From NCBI RefSeq assembly GCF_030867095.1, contig NC_081824.1, forward strand, positions 305,676,956 to 305,740,955: DNA of 64,000 nt, in the 5' to 3' direction. The notes under the pieces are model-generated. The model worked only from the letters and a program-made list of their open reading frames with translations. It searched no databases and had not been told where the DNA came from. Numbering within the stretch: the first letter of the stretch is position 1; the number at the start of each line of letters is the position of its first letter. Positions 1-13,195 of this stretch are shown here, piece after piece. Both the position numbers and the translations under genes were made by a program. The stretch comes from Alligator mississippiensis. Its lineage: Eukaryota; Chordata; Crocodylia; Alligatoridae.

Positions 1-2990
1 CACAGAGACGCTGCACCTGAGAGCAGCTCACTCCAGCTCAAAGTGCTCCTGAGTTTGTGCTGAAGTAATTGCAGTATTTGCACTAGATGCATCCACGAGG
101 ATCATTTGTGCATATTTTCATTACCTCTAAATCTGAAGTTTGCAGCATCCCATTTTGGAGTGGTCAACACCAGCTCTTCCCTTTCATTTGAAGACTCCTC
201 ACATTTTATCTTAAATGCCTGCGTTTTCCTGCATGTGTATACATTTTGGCAAAGTAGCTGCACTTGTTACAAACTCTGCCTTTCTGCCTGACATCTGGCT
301 GGACATTTTATTTTTAATCCTTGTGCCAGCTACTGCATTGCTGATATCATTCCTTGTTTAACAGCTTTTCCCCTTTTGATTTTGAGTGCACTTTTTTCTT
401 TGCTAGTTCCACTCTGTTTACAATTGCATGAGCTCTGTCTCTCACTGGGATCTTGTGTTTGCATTTCTGTTTATTCTGCTGCTTGGCATTGGTTATTGTT
501 TTTTCTAGTATTCTGTCCAAACCACAAACAGACCTGCAGCATAACTGAGGAAGCGTATCTGGGGCAATAGCCCCAGGCACCACCTTTGGGGGTGGAAGCA
601 TGCTGTTATAATGGCAGCTAGCCATGCCACTGCCATTAGCAACCGTGGCGTGAAGCTGTCCCGCTATGCCGTTGGAACAGATTTTCACAAACTTGTATTT
701 TTGCAGCCTAAAATCATTGACATGGAATGCTGGACCTTTGTAATATTCCAACTGAGCAAAACTATTTTTTTAATTTTAAGTTTATAAAGATATCCTTGAT
801 GAATATTCTCTTCTTTTTTGGGTCCTTCTGCAGAAGATGGAGCTCTCCCGGGTAATTTTTTCGGGACATACTTATCCTCAAATATTCTTATGAGTTCTGA
901 AAGGTTAGTCAGGATGGCTCAAACACCCACAGGCCAGTCGGCCTGGCAGAACCACAAGCATGCAGAAGGACTGACTTGACCATTTGTGGCTTAGTTGATC
1001 CAGCAAAGGATTTCTGTAAAGGATTCTTATGACTTCTATAAAGGATGTCATCATTGCTTAGTCTGGAAAGCAGCACTGCATGATCAGGCATCAGAAAGAA
1101 CAGGCCATTTCTTTTGTCATGTTCTACCTGACTACCTATCCTGTGCAGTTCTTACTGCAGAATGAATCTTTTCCCAATCTCTTCCATATTTCACATGATT
1201 TTTAAGGATGGTGGATGACTTTCACATTGTGGTTCTTGCAGGTCCTTCAGTAACCATTTCCATGTTACTTTTTAGGTGGTTGTAGCGTATATTTCATTCA
1301 GGAGAAATTCGTTCTCCGGTTGCTCTTTTCCAGACTTAAAAAATGAGTGCCTCCCACTCCGGGAGCCAAGTGGTATTTTGCTGATGCTGAGATAGGCTTT
1401 AGAATAGCTTTTTTATTTCACTAATAATAAATAGCTTCTGAGGGAAACGGCATTGACACTGCAGTACTCTTTTACCTGGCTGTATTTCCTTGCTCTGGTT
1501 CTGCCACTGCTTTATGTCTCCATGGGTAAGAGAAACTAAGAGTCAACAGAAAGAGTGGCACTGCAGGACATGTGAGAACTGCAGATTTACAGTCCCTTCA
1601 GAGGGGACTGCTGTACTAGCAGGGACTGGACCCAGGACTATAATTTCTAAAAACAACAGTCTTCCACAACTTGAGCTAAAGGAGACATCTTTAATCTGAC
1701 ACAAAATAGGAAACTGCATTATTAACATGACCAGACATTCAATTGGGTTTGGTCTCACATTCTAGGCCAGTGCATCAATTCCTTGTTCCCCAGGTTAAAT
1801 GACCAGGCCCAAGTTTCTGTGGTATAAAGAATTCATGTCTTACAAGGGGTACTATTTTTTTTTTTTTAATGAATCATGGCAGCCTGCCCTTTCAAACATC
1901 ATAGCCACTGGGTAGGACTGGAAACACTGTGGACTTCAGGCATCAGTGCAAATTTGTCTAATAGTGGTGTTGTGCTTGCGGTCATGACCTAAAATAGATT
2001 GTTGCCATGTAGTTAAGTTTTAGCAGTCTATATACTTATGGGACCGAGTCTCTGGGTGCAATTTCCAGCAATGACCCTAGTGTCTATGGGTGCATTTGAC
2101 TGTGGCTCCTATACATGCAGGCCTATTTGCTACAGTTCTACAAATGCCTATTGTAGGCAAGAGGTAATGTTCTGTTCCCCCTTGTACTGTCGTGTCTGCC
2201 ACCTATATGCGTCATTTTGATGAGGGAAACATACCCACAAGTGTACCCACATCTGGCGTAACTCATTTTTTATCACAGGTTTGGCAGACCAATCAACAGG
2301 AAGAAATTTGCAATCGTTTTCAGGTGACTGCACTTTGTTTCCCATCGATTTCCGTGCTGACTCCATGACAGAATAATGAGGTATGCCTGATGCCAATCAC
2401 TACCTGTGAATGCCACTGCACATCCTTCCATATGATTGAACTGCCACCGCATCACAAAGGAGCGAGCATAACTTTGATACACTCAGGAGGTGAAATTGCA
2501 AGTACAACTGTGAAGCTTGAAAGGGAAGTGCCAGAAAGCAGAGTACATGCTACTACTTGTCATTTAGCAGAGACAAAAGTGCGTGTAACAAAAATAACAT
2601 TATCAGATTAGCAACACCTGCAACCAACAGCAACATATCTGCAGAGATAGGGGATCTGTCAACTGTCATTATAACACCATTGTGAGTGCCACAATACATT
2701 AAGTGGGATAAAGAGGTGGTGTTCTAACAGGTGCAATTATAACGGTGTTGAAAGGGACACTGTCACAGCTTGTAGAACTGAAATTAGATCTCCAGTCTTG
2801 TGTGTGGGTGTGCATTGTGATGCATGCCATGTTGTGCCTCAGCTCTGCCTGATGGCTCCATTCTTAAAAACCAGCATGGCATTAAACCTGACAAAAATCC
2901 TGCTCTCAAGTATGGAGCTCACATAGTTCACTAGCCCACTTGCTTGCAAGCTAGGGGTGGGGGTGGAGGGTGTCATCATGGTAAATTGTC
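1..2990. other. Intergenic, no recognised gene
   Basis: No exon, domain or known repeat family was recognised here. The only long frame is a minus-strand 134-codon frame at 347-751, starting MEYYKGPAFHV, with no homology I recognise; a slightly GC-richer, CpG-containing core lies at 590-690. Treated as unassigned. Confidence 0.5.
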
Positions 2991-2994
2991 GATC

Positions 2995-3095
2995 GGTGTG
3001 ACAGACAACATATTAGGGCTAGCACCTGGCAAAGTAGTGCCCTGATGCATGACTGAGACCTCTTGTATGTCTGCTATATAAATAAATAAATGACA
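2995..3095 (+). repeat. Old interspersed repeat, 3' end with AATAAATAAAT tail
   Basis: The block 'acctggcaaagtagtgccct' followed by 'gatgcatgactgagacctc' and a (TAAA)n tail resembles the 3' end of an ancient vertebrate interspersed repeat (L3/MIR-like). The same family appears in reverse orientation at 38928-39050. Confidence 0.4.
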
Positions 3096-4956
3096 TCTCC
3101 TTCTGCTACTTCCGCTGCCCTTGAAATCCCAGAATTGCTCATCAGTTTTCAAAACTTTCCAACGTTAGCTTCACTTAGAGTCTTGACCTTAACTTCCTGT
3201 GAGGATCATCAGATGCCTACTCTCGTCACATAAAGCAAAGGATTCTGTTAATTTGAGTTCAAATTGCTCCAAACTACAAAGCATGAGATATAACAGTATG
3301 TATATTCTAAACATACGCACTCACTTTTTTTTCATTTATACAGAATACCCAGTATATATGAAGTGATGGAAGCATAGTTGAATGGACACTGTATTTCTCT
3401 AATTGAAATGCAGGTGGTAAAAATAAAACATAGGTTAATAAAGAGACTATCAATAAGTTGGGACAGTAGGATAGATTCCCAAGGTTAAGATTGTATCCAG
3501 CCACCTGCTCAAAATACAACAAGTACCGGCCACATGAAATGCTATTGTGTTTTAGGCACATCCTGATTCAAAGACTTTAATCTGTGTGTTGGGGTATTAC
3601 TAACACCCTCATTTTAGCCAAACAGCTATATGTTGTGTCTGGAGGGCATGTGTTTGAAGCAGAGTGGTCCAACCCAATTAATACATCCCCCAAGCAGCCC
3701 AAGTTTTTGCCTTTTTTAAGAAAACAAAATCTTTGGAATGTTAATTAGAAAAAATGAGGGGCCTGAGCATGGTGGAATCATATTGTTCATATCACACAGG
3801 GCTCAAGCAGAGGCTCCATAGAGTAAACTAGTTAATCAAGGGCTGCAGTTTGACTTTCAGGGCCAAAACTGGCGTTCATGGGTACAAACCATAAGCTTTG
3901 TTTTACTCAGTGGATTGACCCTAGTGTACCCTCATCACTGATAGAAAACCCAGGTCCTCCATTTGACTTCAGTATATGAGTCAGCCATTGTGTCCAGTTG
4001 GTTTCTTTTGGGCACAAAGGTGAAAGCAACCTTCTGCTGCCATTTATTAGGCTATATCCAGTTGGGGCCCCAGAAGGCATAGATTCTTATGGGAGGGCTA
4101 AATGTGAAAACCTCCATTAATGACTGTTAAATACTTTCCCATCTCAGTCGCACCAAAAATGCTTCAACTAAAATATAACAACTTGAATCTCTACTTAAAG
4201 AAGGCCTATCTGTTTACTGAAGGAGGGATGGAGAACCATAGAAAGAGAGGGAGAAAACTGTCATGATTTTTCTGCAGTTTCCTGTAGCTCTGGTGCTAGA
4301 GTCGAGTAGAACCTGTCAGATTTGGCAGGAGCACAGGCTGAACCACAGAATATAGTAGGGCTTTTTAGCACAGTCCAACAGCCAGACTTTGTTTGCACTA
4401 TGTGAGAAAGCTGTAGCAGGGACACTGGTGCATACGTTTCTCACATTACTTGTCTTCAGAGTTTCTCCACATTCCTGTCCATGTTTGCCACAGATGTTTT
4501 GATGTGTGCTCTCACAACTTGCCACTCAACAGCCAGTGGATTTTTAGATCCTTGAACCACTTATCCCACCATGTCTAGCAATGATAGCAGAGAACAAGGA
4601 CTCTTGTTTATTCCCAGATCCAAGGCATTACATGAGGAGATGGAGACAGGGGGACCAAGAAGCAACTACAGCCAAAAATGATCTAGACTGGACCTAAGCC
4701 AATGCAAAATGTACCATTTAATCTATGTTTGAGCTAAAGATTTTCTTTCAGCTATTGCAATGACCCATAATAGCCAACATTTTGAAAGCTTCTGGGAGGA
4801 CTGCTGTTTGCAGATGCCTGGATGAGAACTCAGGGTGTTCCCAATCAATTTATTCAGATGACAGACACTTAATGTGGCAAAGAGTGCTGGGACTGCTTTG
4901 CTGGCTTAAGCTTTTCTGCCTGTTGAAGTAGCCTAGGTTCAAATGTATTCCAAAGG
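3096..4956. other. Intergenic, nothing recognised
   Basis: AT-rich sequence without long frames, splice-framed exons or recognisable repeats. Short frames (under 90 codons) show no domain. Confidence 0.4.
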
Positions 4957-5332
4957 GACTAGACATTGGATTTATGACACATTATAACCTGCCTGACATC
5001 TGATTCCCCAGGTACCTCTCCACTATTTACCTGCTACATTCATTTCCCTTCCCTCCCCCCACCAGCCTGTCTCTCACCTACTGACTCCTCAGTTTGCATC
5101 TGTACTGACTACCTGTCTTGCGACACCCCAGCCTCTGGCCTCTTTACTATTCGTTCCATCCAGGAGGAGCACACACCAACTGCTTTTCAACCCACAAGCT
5201 TGCTAAGACAAAAATTTCCCAACAACTTAGTTGGTCTAATAAAAGGTATCAGATTCACCCAAAGAACCTTATCTGCTATATCCTTAGACCAACATGGCTA
5301 CAACCTACACCCCTGTTCCAAAGGGACTGGCA
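4957..5332 (+). mobile_element. Penelope-like element, 3' UTR fragment
   Basis: It starts in the last codons of the Penelope reading frame (DIGFMTHYNLPDI then stop) and continues through the 3' UTR: the CTCCACTATTTACCTGCTAC block, then GCCTCTGGCCTCTTTAC, AGTTGGTCTAATAAAAGGTATCAG and CCAACATGGCTACAAC. It aligns by eye with the 3' part of the 9.1-11.07 kb copy. It is the uninterrupted version that defines where a CR1 inserted into that copy. It lacks the CTGAYGA...GAAA block that both other copies keep. Confidence 0.75.
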
Positions 5333-5879
5333 TATTGTTATATGAATTTAGGCCAAGAGAAAGGATCAATATCATTCCCATAATCCAGAGTTCTGAAATA
5401 ACTGTTCCTTGAATCACATATAACAACAGTGACAGCACCAGCTAGGCATTCAGGGGCAGATGACTGAGGCCTAGCACAAATTCATCAACCCTGCTGCTTC
5501 AGTAAACTGGCTGGCCAGTGCTTGCTTGGACAGACATTTAGGTACATTTATAGTAATATACCCTAGGCCCAGAGAAGGGCTATTATTAATCATTGCATAC
5601 TTCCAGAAAAAGCTGCATGCTCCAATATTTAAACAAACTTCATTTGACTCACCAGAAGAGCAACAAAGACAATTAAGAGGTGGAAGGGCGGGACCTTCCA
5701 GCCCCTAACAACTATATGAAACTATAAAACCGTAGCAGAGAAACATCTTGGGATCCTGGACTTATGCTGACTATATTTAAGAGGAAAAATGCTGCTCCTG
5801 TTGGGAGCTCGGCTTTAGTTTTGTTACCTTATGCCAAGAGGTGCCCCTACATTTTTAGGAACACTTGTGCTAGGGTCTA
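5333..5879. other. Intergenic, nothing recognised
   Basis: No gene or repeat was identified. Frames here are short and show no domain. Confidence 0.4.
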
Positions 5880-5960
5880 TTTTTGTTACCTTCCTATAAT
5901 GGAGAAACTGAGGCACGTAGGCATTATACAGTTTCCTGACTCAAAAATTATTAAAAGAGT
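5880..5960 (+). repeat. Possible MIR-like SINE relic
   Basis: The stretch 'ataatggagaaactgaggca' followed by 'cgtaggcattatacag' resembles the conserved core of MIR SINEs (GAGGAAACTGAGGCACAGAG). It is short and diverged. Confidence 0.35.
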
Positions 5961-8270
5961 TTGGAGGAAAAATAAACCCAACGGCATCCTGACTCCTGGC
6001 ATAACAGTCCGCGCTCTCAGATCACTGCAGCACACTGCCTCCCTCAGAAATGCTGACAGAGTCATTCACGCTGAAAGTCACTAGAAGCAGAGGAAACACT
6101 ACGTGAATTGCTTAAGATTAGCACCACCCATAGCTTGAAAGCAGACAACTGCTCCTGTGGGCTGCTTGAGACAAATAGGCATAGCACACACATATACAGG
6201 GAAGTTGTTCTGATGCAGATCTCATCAGTGCAGCAAATGACAAGCTAGTCCCACTGACAAAATACCAACAGCCTCTTAGGCCTTCTTCAGACTGGTAAAT
6301 AGTACTGTATTTAAACCTGATATGCGACTCAAGGTAGCTTGCCGCTGACCACAACTTTTCAGTCAGTATTGACACCGCTTGTCTCTGTCCATTATGGTGA
6401 AACCCTGAAACATCATGGCAGCTGACTGCCATTCTGTCTCGTAGCAGCCTTCTGATCAACTGTGTAGTGATGCGAGAGGAACTCAGTCTAAATATGAAAG
6501 GTCTAATAGGTACTAATGCTGTTGAAGCTGCTGCTTCATTAGCATTGCCTTTCCTCTGACCGTGACCAGAGCAGAGAGAACAGAGATCTTCAGGGCAAGG
6601 GTAATGTCATTGAATAGGGACACTTCACTTACAGTGAGAGTATGGGGTGAGGAGGGAGAAACAGTCTAAAGTTGGTGTGACACCACCATTGCTTGCCTCA
6701 CCAAGAACGATGATTCAGAACACATACGGACACAAGGGATGTGGGGTGGGGCATGCTACTAAACTAAAGCTTAGGCTGTACAGTGTTTGTTTTGCTGGCT
6801 TGGGTAGGTTCATTAAGTGCTACAGTAAATAAGATGTTTGTTATAGCGGTAATTCACAAAGCGGCTCCGTGGGTATTTCCAAATTAAATAAATGCACTTT
6901 GAAAGTAGCTGTATGCAGCTTGTATAAAGCCCGAAACATCCTCAGCCCCTAACTCCATGGCACAGCCACGGGTGACACTGTACACATTTTGCTGTCTTTC
7001 TCTGTGCCTTATTGATCTGTCCTAGTTACAGCTGCTGGCAGTTACAACTTGTTTTACCTGGCTCTGTGGTTATAGATCAAATCTACAGTTAAGATTTCCA
7101 TTATACTTCCCATTATAAAATGGGCATGCTGGATCCCCTGGCTGCTGACCCTGGGCTCCATTTATGAGTCCAGTTTTGATCTCAACCCACACCTGCAAAA
7201 TATCCTTTCCTTCTATTGGTAGAGAAGGGTGGGAGAAAAGGGATGGGAGAAGAGGGGTGGTTTGAGGCAAATCAGGCCAGCCATTTATGAAATAGCAGAG
7301 TGGAAATACATGCTCTTAATGGATAATTGAAAGTTATCCATCCTGGAAAACACAAGCTTCTGAGTTGTATAAAAATTCAAAGGAGACTGAAATTTGTCTG
7401 CCTCTCTGCTCTACATTTGGTATCAATTTCACCCACACCAGGTTTATTGAAAAAAAACCTCCTTCAAATGTTGAAGATTTCCAATAAAAATGTTGGAGAT
7501 TAAGTTGTCATTTTGAAACATGATTATTAGACCAAAGGGGGGTGCTTGAGAATGAAGTGCTTACGTGATCTTCAACAGAATACGTGGAGGGTGCCTGGGA
7601 AATGGGAGATGTGGATTTAAGAAAAGCTTAAAGTGCCACAGATAACTAGAGCTAGTTGAAAAATATAGAGAATTTTCATTTTTTTTAAAGTGGGGGGAAA
7701 CAGGGGCAACTTTTTTTTTGGTGAAATTTTCCCTATTTTTCTATCAGTTCATTCAGTTGCCTGGACCAATACCTGGGATTATGTCATGTACCCTCCCCAC
7801 AAAGGACTGGACTCCAATGCTATTCCACGGAATAGATGCATTACAGAGTGGGTGACTGATGATCATGTAAGAAACTTTACCTAGGATTATGTCACATAAT
7901 GGAGTAAAGTTTCCCAACCCTGATGACGACCCAACATGAGGTCAAATATGGTGCTCTCTCATGAAGTGTTGCCAATTTTAAAGTGTCTGAAACTTCAGAA
8001 AACATCACAGAAACTTCTGCTAAAAGAAAGTTAAGGCTACAAAGTCAAGCACCCAGATAGCAGGAAATGCCAGAATTAAATGAACAACCTTTGCTTATTA
8101 AACTAATCCCAGACATCTCACTGCAACCTAGTGCTCCCTCCCCCATTCTTTGGTTTACACACTTGTTGTCCTTTACACAAACAAGGACTTTGGGATAGAG
8201 ACCATTTTTTCACTACATGGGGCACAATACTTAGCATAGTGCTGCTCTGATTCCTCATTGTAGCCTTTAG
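5961..8270. other. Intergenic, nothing firmly recognised
   Basis: No coding exon was identified. A short segment at 7585-7635 (GGAGGGTGCCTGGGAAATGG) recurs at 8878-8925, so it belongs to a low-copy or interspersed repeat. Confidence 0.4.
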
Positions 8271-8274
8271 GCTA

Positions 8275-8339
8275 CAATGTACTGCAAAAAGAAATTCAAT
8301 AATCTGCAAAATTCAATACTGCAAAAAGAAATTCAATAA
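8275..8339. repeat. Short direct duplication
   Basis: The unit TACTGCAAAAAGAAATTCAA followed by TAAT occurs twice, at 8279-8302 and 8316-8339, an approximately 37-base tandem duplication. Confidence 0.7.
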
Positions 8340-8639
8340 TCATCATCGTCATCAACTTTGCTACTCAGGGTTCTAGCACGACCTTTGGCTGCCACACAAA
8401 GGCTTAAGGATTTAGGGCTAGAGCCAGACAGATCATCTCGGTATCTCCCCTTTGGCACTGAAATATCAACAGTTTGTCTCCTGGCTCCAGAAGAGCATTT
8501 CATATAATGGGGTACTGAGCCTATGTTTCCTGTAGATTGAATAGGAAGAGGAAGGCATCACTGATGGTTCATAAGGCTCAGAAATGCCTATAGTCAATAG
8601 GAAATGCAAAGCACAGGAGCATGTCTGAGTCTCTCTTCC

Positions 8640-9090
8640 TCCTTGGAGCTTAGATAACTCCCTCTACTTGGGAGCCAGAACATTGGTGCCTTACTGAACA
8701 GTGGATGGTGATGGTGCTCACTTTTTGCATCATGACCTGTTGGTTAGGAGACTTACTCAAGAAGTGAGCAATCAGATGCTTAGCCCTCCAAAGCTTGTAA
8801 GGACTTGAATCTACATCTCCCACTCACTAGGATAATGCCCTTGGCTGCACAGTGACCCTGGTTCTCCAACTGGATGGGTGGAGGGTGCTTGGGAAATGGG
8901 AGATATGGGTTTAAGAAAGGCTTAGAAGCCAGGTCTCCTACTTCTCAGGCAAGTGCTCCACAACCACTAGGCAAATATGCAAAAGGTGGGCACTCTTCCC
9001 CATGGATCTGTATGCTCCGAGGACTTAGAATTTAGATACTCTCCTAACTTCTGTTCTGTATCACAGTAGAGTATAGGCAGGAGTTTAGTG
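8640..9090. repeat. Unclassified interspersed repeat with tRNA-like units
   Basis: Successive units such as TGTTGGTTAGGAGACTTACT, CTACATCTCCCACTCACTAG and GGTCTCCTACTTCTCAGGCA resemble repeated, partly inverted 'vacant-choice' SINE-like units seen in reptile genomes. GGTGCTTGGGAAATGGGAGA also recurs near 7588. I cannot name the family. Confidence 0.35.
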
Positions 9091-9109
9091 CTTTAGATCA
9101 TTCCTGATC

Positions 9110-10412
9110 ATGGAAGCACACTTCCTCCAGATCATGGGCAGAGCTATGGGCACCAAAATGGCCCCACAGTATGCCAACCTTTTTATGAACCACCTGGAAG
9201 AAGAATTTCTCAAGGACTGCACCATCAAACACTTGCCATCATACTTAAGATGTAATCAATGACATCAACATTTGGACTGAAAACCTGTAATTTCTGACTG
9301 AGTTCCATCAGAAATTAAACAATCATCACCCCTCCATCCAACTATCTCTTAAATACTCCAGCACCAACATCTTTTTAGACATGATGATCAGTATCCAGAA
9401 TGGTAAAATACAGACCACATTATCAAGAAACTCTGGACCAACATACATATCTGCACAGAACCAGCAATCACCCTAAACACACCAAGAAAGCTGTGATACA
9501 CAGCCAAGCCCTCAGATACCACCAAATTTGCACTGAAGAGAACACCTGGAATTACCACCTCACAAATCTTAAAAAAGGTTTTCACTCAACAAGGACACTC
9601 CTCCAGAGATAGATCGCACATTTGAAAGTGCCACCCAGATACCACAAGAATTGCTGTAGTACAGAAGGAAAACCCCCACAAATCGCACACTGCTGGTTAT
9701 GACATATCACTCCTCCCTCGAACCTATAATGAAAATCCTCAAACAACTGCAACCCATACTAAAAGGACACCCATTTCTTAAAGACATCTTCCCAGAACCA
9801 CCCATCCTAGCCTTAAAACAAGCACTGAACCTCGCTAACCTCATCACCAGAAGCAAACTTCCTATGGCCCAAAACACACTGAATGGATACAGACCATGCC
9901 ATGACAAGAAATGCAAAACCTACCAACATATCTACACCACCCCCTCAATTATTACACCCCACAACAGAACCATCACTATTCCTGAATCTTACAGCTGCAC
10001 CTCCAGAAATGTAATACATCTAATCCAATGCACCAAATGCCCTGATGGAAAATACGTAGAAGAGACCAAACAACTGCACACCAGAATGAACATACACTGG
10101 ACATCTATTAAAGACAAGAATACCCAATTACAGTGGGGGTACATTTCTCACAAGAAAACCGCTCTCTCCCCAATCTCTCAGTTTTAATCCTCCAAGGGAA
10201 TTTACAAAACACTTTTCACAGGCAAGCCTATGAACTTCACTTCATCAACCTCCTGGATACACAAAATCATGGACTAAATATAGACATTGGATTTATGACA
10301 CATTATAACCTGCCTAACATCTGACTCCCCAGGTACCTCTCCACTATTTACCTGCTACATTCATCCCCATTTCTGCCTCTCCACCCCAGCCTGCCTCTCA
10401 CCCACTGACTCC
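9110..10412 (+). mobile_element. Penelope-like element: RT remnant, GIY-YIG domain, 3' UTR (first part)
   Basis: A 5'-truncated, decayed Penelope-like retroelement. Near 9130-9230 a frame reads LQIMGRAMGTKMAPQYANLF, a typical Penelope RT segment; the catalytic YxDD region appears as DVINDINIW, with key aspartates lost. A 162-codon open stretch (9699-10187) holds the linker with the CxxxxC pattern (RPCHDKKCKTYQ) and the GIY-YIG-like endonuclease segment (VIHLIQCTKCPDGKYVEETK), where the usual YVGET Gly is Glu. A shifted frame then encodes the GLNIDIGFMTHYNLPNI C-terminus. The 3' UTR is interrupted at 10412 by a CR1 and resumes at 10842. It is non-functional: frameshifts and stops separate the blocks. 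Confidence 0.8.
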
Positions 10413-10841
10413 AGTTCCAGGCACCACACTTCAAGGTTGTGGACAAGCTCAAAAGGGTGCAGAGAAGGGCCATTCACATGATCAAGGGCCTGGAGGGCAG
10501 GCCCTGTGAGGAGAGACTTTGGGATCTGGGACTGTACAGCCTGAGCAAAAGCAGGCTGAGAGGTGACTTGATAGCCACCTACAAATATGTCAAGGGATGG
10601 ACACAAGCTAGTTGAGGAAAAGTTTTGACTGAATGAAAGGAAAAACTTTTTTCTGTATGGGTAACTAGAATCTGGAACACACTTCCAGCAGAGGTGGTGC
10701 AGTCACCATCTCTGGTGGTCTTTAAGAGGAGACTGGACAAATACCTTGTTGAGCCTGTTTGAGCCCAATTACCTCCTGCCTGTGGCAGGGGACTGGACTT
10801 GATGATCTTATAGGTCCCTTCTGGTCCTTCCTTCTATGATT
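10413..10841 (+). mobile_element. CR1 LINE 3' end inserted in the Penelope-like element
   Basis: It encodes the CR1 C-terminus (frame [11 protein letters not shown], then [20 protein letters not shown], then WNTLPAEVVQSPSL) followed by the conserved 3' UTR GGACTTGATGATCTTATAGG and a TTCTATGATT terminus. Flanking Penelope sequence aligns across it with the uninterrupted copy at 4957-5332. The insertion site is therefore known to a few bases, with about 3 bases (TCC) shared at both ends. A stop codon and frameshifts mark it as dead. Confidence 0.85.
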
Positions 10842-11066
10842 CCTCAATTTACTTCTTCACTGACTGGCTTTCTTACATGCATACCAGCCTCTGGCCTCTT
10901 TACCATTCATTCCATCCAGGAAGAGCACACATCAACTACAGATGCTTCCTCAGCCTGACAAAGGGTTTTTAAACCTGAAAGCTTGATAAGAAAAAATTTT
11001 CCAACTATTTGAGTTGGTCTAATAAAAGATATCAGATTGACACAAAGAACCTTGTCTGCATAGATA
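10842..11066 (+). mobile_element. Penelope-like element 3' UTR (second part, after the CR1)
   Basis: This continues the element of 9110-10412. It has GCCTCTGGCCTCTTTACC, the block CCTGACAAAGGGTTTTTAAA followed by CCTGAAAGCTTG, then GTTGGTCTAATAAAAGATAT and AACCTTGTCTGC. It ends abruptly against the 3' tail of a minus-strand CR1, so its last ~50 bases are missing compared with the copy at 4957. Confidence 0.8.
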
Positions 11067-13195
11067 AGTAGATTCATAGATTCATAGATGTTTGGGTCGG
11101 AAGGGACCTCAGCAGATCATCAAGTCTGACCCCCTGCCCTGGGCAGGAAAGAAAACTGGGGTTAGATGACCCCAGCCACATGCATGTCTGCTTCCTCTTA
11201 AAGACCCCCAAGGAGGGGAAAGCACCACCTCCCTTGGAAGCCCATTCCAGATTCTGGCAACCCTTACCATAAAGAAGTTCTTCCTGATGTCTAACCTAAA
11301 TCTGCTCTCCATCAGTTTGTGTCTGTTGTTCCTAGTTACTCCAAGGGGTGCCCTGGTAAACAGAGCATCTCCTATTCCTTGCTACCCTCTCCCCACCCCC
11401 GCCCCCAATGAATTTGTAGGTGGCCACAAGATCACCTCTCAGCCTTCTCTTGCAGAGGCTGAAGAGATCCAGCTCCCTCAATCTCTCCTCATAGAACTTT
11501 GCCTGCAGACACCTAACCATACGCATGGCCCTCTTCTGAACCCTCTTGAGGTTGTCCACATCCCTCTTGAAGTACAGCACCCAAAAATGGATGCAATACT
11601 TCAACTGCGACCTGACCAATACTGCATAGAGGGTAAGTATCACCTCCCTGGACCTGTGCATCATGCACCTGCTAATACATGATAAAGTGCGGTTAGCTTT
11701 ACGGATCAATTCGTCACACTGATGACTCATGTTCATCTTGGTGTCAACAATGACTCCGAGATCCCTTTTCACTCCTGTGCTGCTAAGAAGGTCCTCCCCC
11801 AGCCTGTAAGTGTGTTGGTGATTCCTTCTCCCTAGGCACAACACTTTGTACTTGTCTTTGTTGAACTGCATCCTATTCCATTCTGCCCACTTTTCCAACC
11901 TGTCCAGATCCACCTGGATTCATTCCCTACCCTCTGGTGTGTTAATTTTACCCCATAATTTGGTATCATCTGCGAATTTGGTCAGAGTGCTTTCCACGCC
12001 CTCATCCAAGTCACTGGTGAAGACACTGAACAGCACAGGTCCAAGGACTGAGCCTTGCGGAACTCTACTGCCCACATCTCTCCAAGTCAATACTGACCCA
12101 TGCACCAACACTGTCTGGGTGTGACTCCTAAGCCAATTTGCCACTCACCTGACCGTGTAATTATCTAAGTCATAGCCGCTCAGTTTAATTAAGAGACTAG
12201 GATGAGATACCATATCAAAGGCCTTCTTAAAATCTAAGTAAATGACATCTACCTCAATTCCTTCATCTAAGCATTTTGTGATCCAGTCATAGAAAGAAAC
12301 AAGGTTAGTCAGGCAGGATCTACCTGCTATGAATCCATGCTGGTTACCTTTCAGCATTATTTTTCCCACTGGACTCCCACAAATGTGATCCTTAATTTTT
12401 TCAAAGGTTTTCCCAAGGATAGGGGTGAGACTAACCAGTCTAAAGTGACCCAGATCCTCCTTCCTCTCCTTCTTGAAAATAGGGACCATATTCCCTTTTC
12501 CAGTCCTCTGAGACCTGACCTGAGCACCATGAGCGCTCAAACAGCTGTGCCAATGGCTCTGCTATGACACTGATCAATTCTATCAGCATCCTAGGATGAA
12601 GATCATCCAGGCCTGCTGACTTAAAACACATCCAGTCCTTCCAAGTGCCTCTTCACCAAGTCAGTGGTAACCGTTGGTGGGCTGGTGTCCCTTTTGTGCT
12701 TGTCTATAATCCAACTGGGAGATTTGTCTTGATCTGTGTTCAGGAATATAGATACAAAAAACTCAGTGAAGAGCTCAGCCTTATCCCCCCCCTATTTGTC
12801 ACCAATTGCCCTAATTTGTCCTGCGGGGGTCCTGTGCTACCCTGTGCCTTCTTTTTACTCCCTATATACCAGAAGAAGGGGTTTTTTTGTCTTTAATCTT
12901 TGTTGCCAGCCTAAGTTCCATTTCTGCTTTGCCTTTCTGACTGCCTCCCTGCAAGTGTGGGCCAAGTAGGTATGCTCCGCCTTGGAAGCTACTCCCTGTT
13001 TCCACAGCCTGTATACCTCTTTTTTTGCCCCTAGGCTTTCTTGGATTTCCCTGTTCAGCCAAGACGGTTTTCTTAGCCCCTTTGCCCCCTTTAACAAACA
13101 GAACACACATTCACCCTTTGGTGGGGGGGAGAGGAGGTGGCAAATCTTAGACCAGGTTCTGCCATTTTTAAACCAGTCTATGTGTGCCAAACTTC
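11067..13195 (-). mobile_element. CR1 LINE, minus strand, decayed, RT plus 3' end
   Basis: Read on the minus strand, pieces of ORF2 appear in order: the linker after the endonuclease (NGRTWSKICHLLSP near 13170), the RT N-terminus (SAGLDDLHPRMLIEL), [56 protein letters not shown] (catalytic FADD, 11950-11985), the thumb (MNMSHQCDELIRKANRTLSC) and the C-terminal [20 protein letters not shown]. Several frameshifts and stops break it. The 3' end is the CR1 hairpin region followed by ATCTATGAATCTATGAATCT (11068-11090). It is 5'-truncated, lacking the endonuclease. Confidence 0.9.
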
